60,000 nucleotides of DNA from Adiantum capillus-veneris (taxonomy: Eukaryota; Streptophyta; Polypodiopsida; Polypodiales; Pteridaceae), in assembly GCA_014529385.2 (NCBI GenBank), contig CM043971.1, forward strand, positions 53,729,209-53,789,208, written 5' to 3'. The notes beneath the pieces were generated by a model. The model saw only the letters and a list, made by a program, of their open reading frames with translations, was not told the origin of the DNA and ran no database searches. This document shows, one piece after another, positions 59,101-60,000 of this stretch; the stretch's first letter is position 1; each line of letters starts with the position of its first letter. A program made the translations under genes and the position numbers.

Positions 59101-60000
59101 ACTCACTTGTAATCGTTGTGGCATAGATCATTTGATCGCACAGTGTCCTAACAATCCAAACGCACTGAAAATCACACCATTGAACATAATAGAGATTGTT
59201 GATGGGACACCACCAACTATAAACATAGCACCAATGAATGCACTCACACGGTCGATGCTCCAAAAGCAAAATTACATCCTCGAAGAGAGAGATGCTACAT
59301 CCATTGGCCGAGTGAGAAAGAAGAAAACACGAAGAAAGAAATCCCTTAATGCTTCTAGCTCAAAACCTAGTTCAAAGACTAACATAGGGACAGGAGAGGA
59401 TCCCGTGTATATGAATGACCCTGAGGATGACTCAGATTCGATAGAGACCACGGAGACCAAAACTGTTAATACAAAGGAAAAAGCCAGTGAGGAGGATCAC
59501 GAGAGGGAATTATGACGAACACCAAAAGAGTATTCAAAGTTAAACCACCCAGTTGCGAACCCCCAAGATAAGCCACGAGAGACAAAAAATGAGGATTGCA
59601 AGAGAAAGATTGGAACCTATCCAAACCCAACAGTGGAAATTGAACGAGTCCAACAACTAAGGGGTTTGGTGGAAGAAACTCAACGAACATTAGAACCTGA
59701 ACCCAAACATATCCAGATGTCGGACACAGTGTTTCCCACACAAGTTCAACCTCACAAGAACTACAGGCCGTTAGCTATACCCAGTATCATTCGGGAAGAG
59801 AGTGAGGGTAGGACATCTGAAAGTGGACACACACCTTTCCTACTAGAGAGAATGTTTGGTGAGGGAATGCCCGACCCCCTTGAGGAAGTGGAGATTCCAT
59901 CTTCACCATTCTCTTGTCAGGGTCCTACGTCCCACAAGATGCCATTAAATGTTGCCAAATTGATGGATTTCATGTCTTCAGAAGTTAGAACCACCATCAT
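56171..60000 (+). pseudogene. Gypsy copy C gag polyprotein, runs off the window
   Basis: One reading frame runs from 56171 to the window end with in-frame TGA stops at 56915-56917, 58118-58120, 58265-58267 and 59513-59515. The N-terminal part is Ser/Pro-rich (MLEHEHIGSASIYAG). The Retrotrans_gag core spans about 57750-58200 (REPRSKAVQVAKLTQKFSGD, GKAGDWYRTLRVEEK, VRDFISRLKNLNSRCN). Four zinc knuckles lie at 58466-58504, 58535-58576, 58994-59032 and 59108-59146. A Lys/Arg-rich segment and IGTYPNPTVEIERVQQLRGL follow. The protease should lie just past the edge. The copy is best-preserved for gag but not intact. Confidence 0.9.

Overview
This is nuclear DNA of a land plant. It is AT-rich, holds almost no intact host gene, is full of (GA)n, (CA)n and (TA)n microsatellites, and is built from several transposable-element classes. 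The fragments of a PLS-type PPR gene, a lipoxygenase, a UBP26-like ubiquitin protease and an F-box gene point to an embryophyte. A seed-free plant such as a fern is my guess and is not proven by the sequence.

Layout. 0.3-2.2 kb: an orphan, spliced RPA-like gene on the minus strand. 4.25-9.79 kb: a decayed Ty1/copia element on the minus strand with 192-bp LTRs and an initiator-tRNA-Met primer site; its 3' LTR is truncated by an inverted piece of its own gag. 10.1-11.4 kb: a PIF/Harbinger-like MITE with TTA duplications, and partial copies of it. 13.7-21.4 kb: a large Helitron-like element of Helentron/Helitron2 type on the minus strand. It carries a spliced RPA-like gene followed 36 bp later by a decayed DUF6570-like / HUH-Y2 Rep / PIF1-type helicase / exonuclease-endonuclease-phosphatase (EEP) polyprotein. 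Beyond the coding region lie two copies of a short hairpin motif. A third copy of that motif, at 26.04 kb, follows a diverged second EEP fragment, so it is a good candidate for the element terminus.

24.0-30.2 kb is a cluster of broken host-gene pieces, some still with introns: F-box (+), PPR (-), UBP26/DUSP (+) and lipoxygenase (-). 30.5-39.2 kb is mostly low-complexity and anonymous sequence, ending in a polypyrimidine/polypurine foldback. 39.26-40.59 kb is a 5'-truncated LINE on the minus strand. 40.88-41.81 kb is a foldback with arms of about 290 bp.

41.87-60.0 kb is occupied by related Ty3/gypsy elements (Tat-like, non-chromovirus). Copy A (minus) has RT, RNase H and integrase and ends in an LTR at 41.87-42.49 kb. 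Copy B (plus) has lost its whole RT-RNase H-integrase block and ends in an LTR at 54.46-55.10 kb. A and B meet head-to-head at about 50.35 kb. Copy C (plus) starts from the same LTR, has a primer site at 55,104 and a long gag, and runs off the right edge. The family has a second retropepsin-like module after integrase, a further conserved tail region and a short acidic ORF in the env position. These are the most unusual coding features of the window, together with the RPA and EEP modules of the Helentron.

All transposon proteins here carry stops or frameshifts. None of the elements looks able to move on its own.
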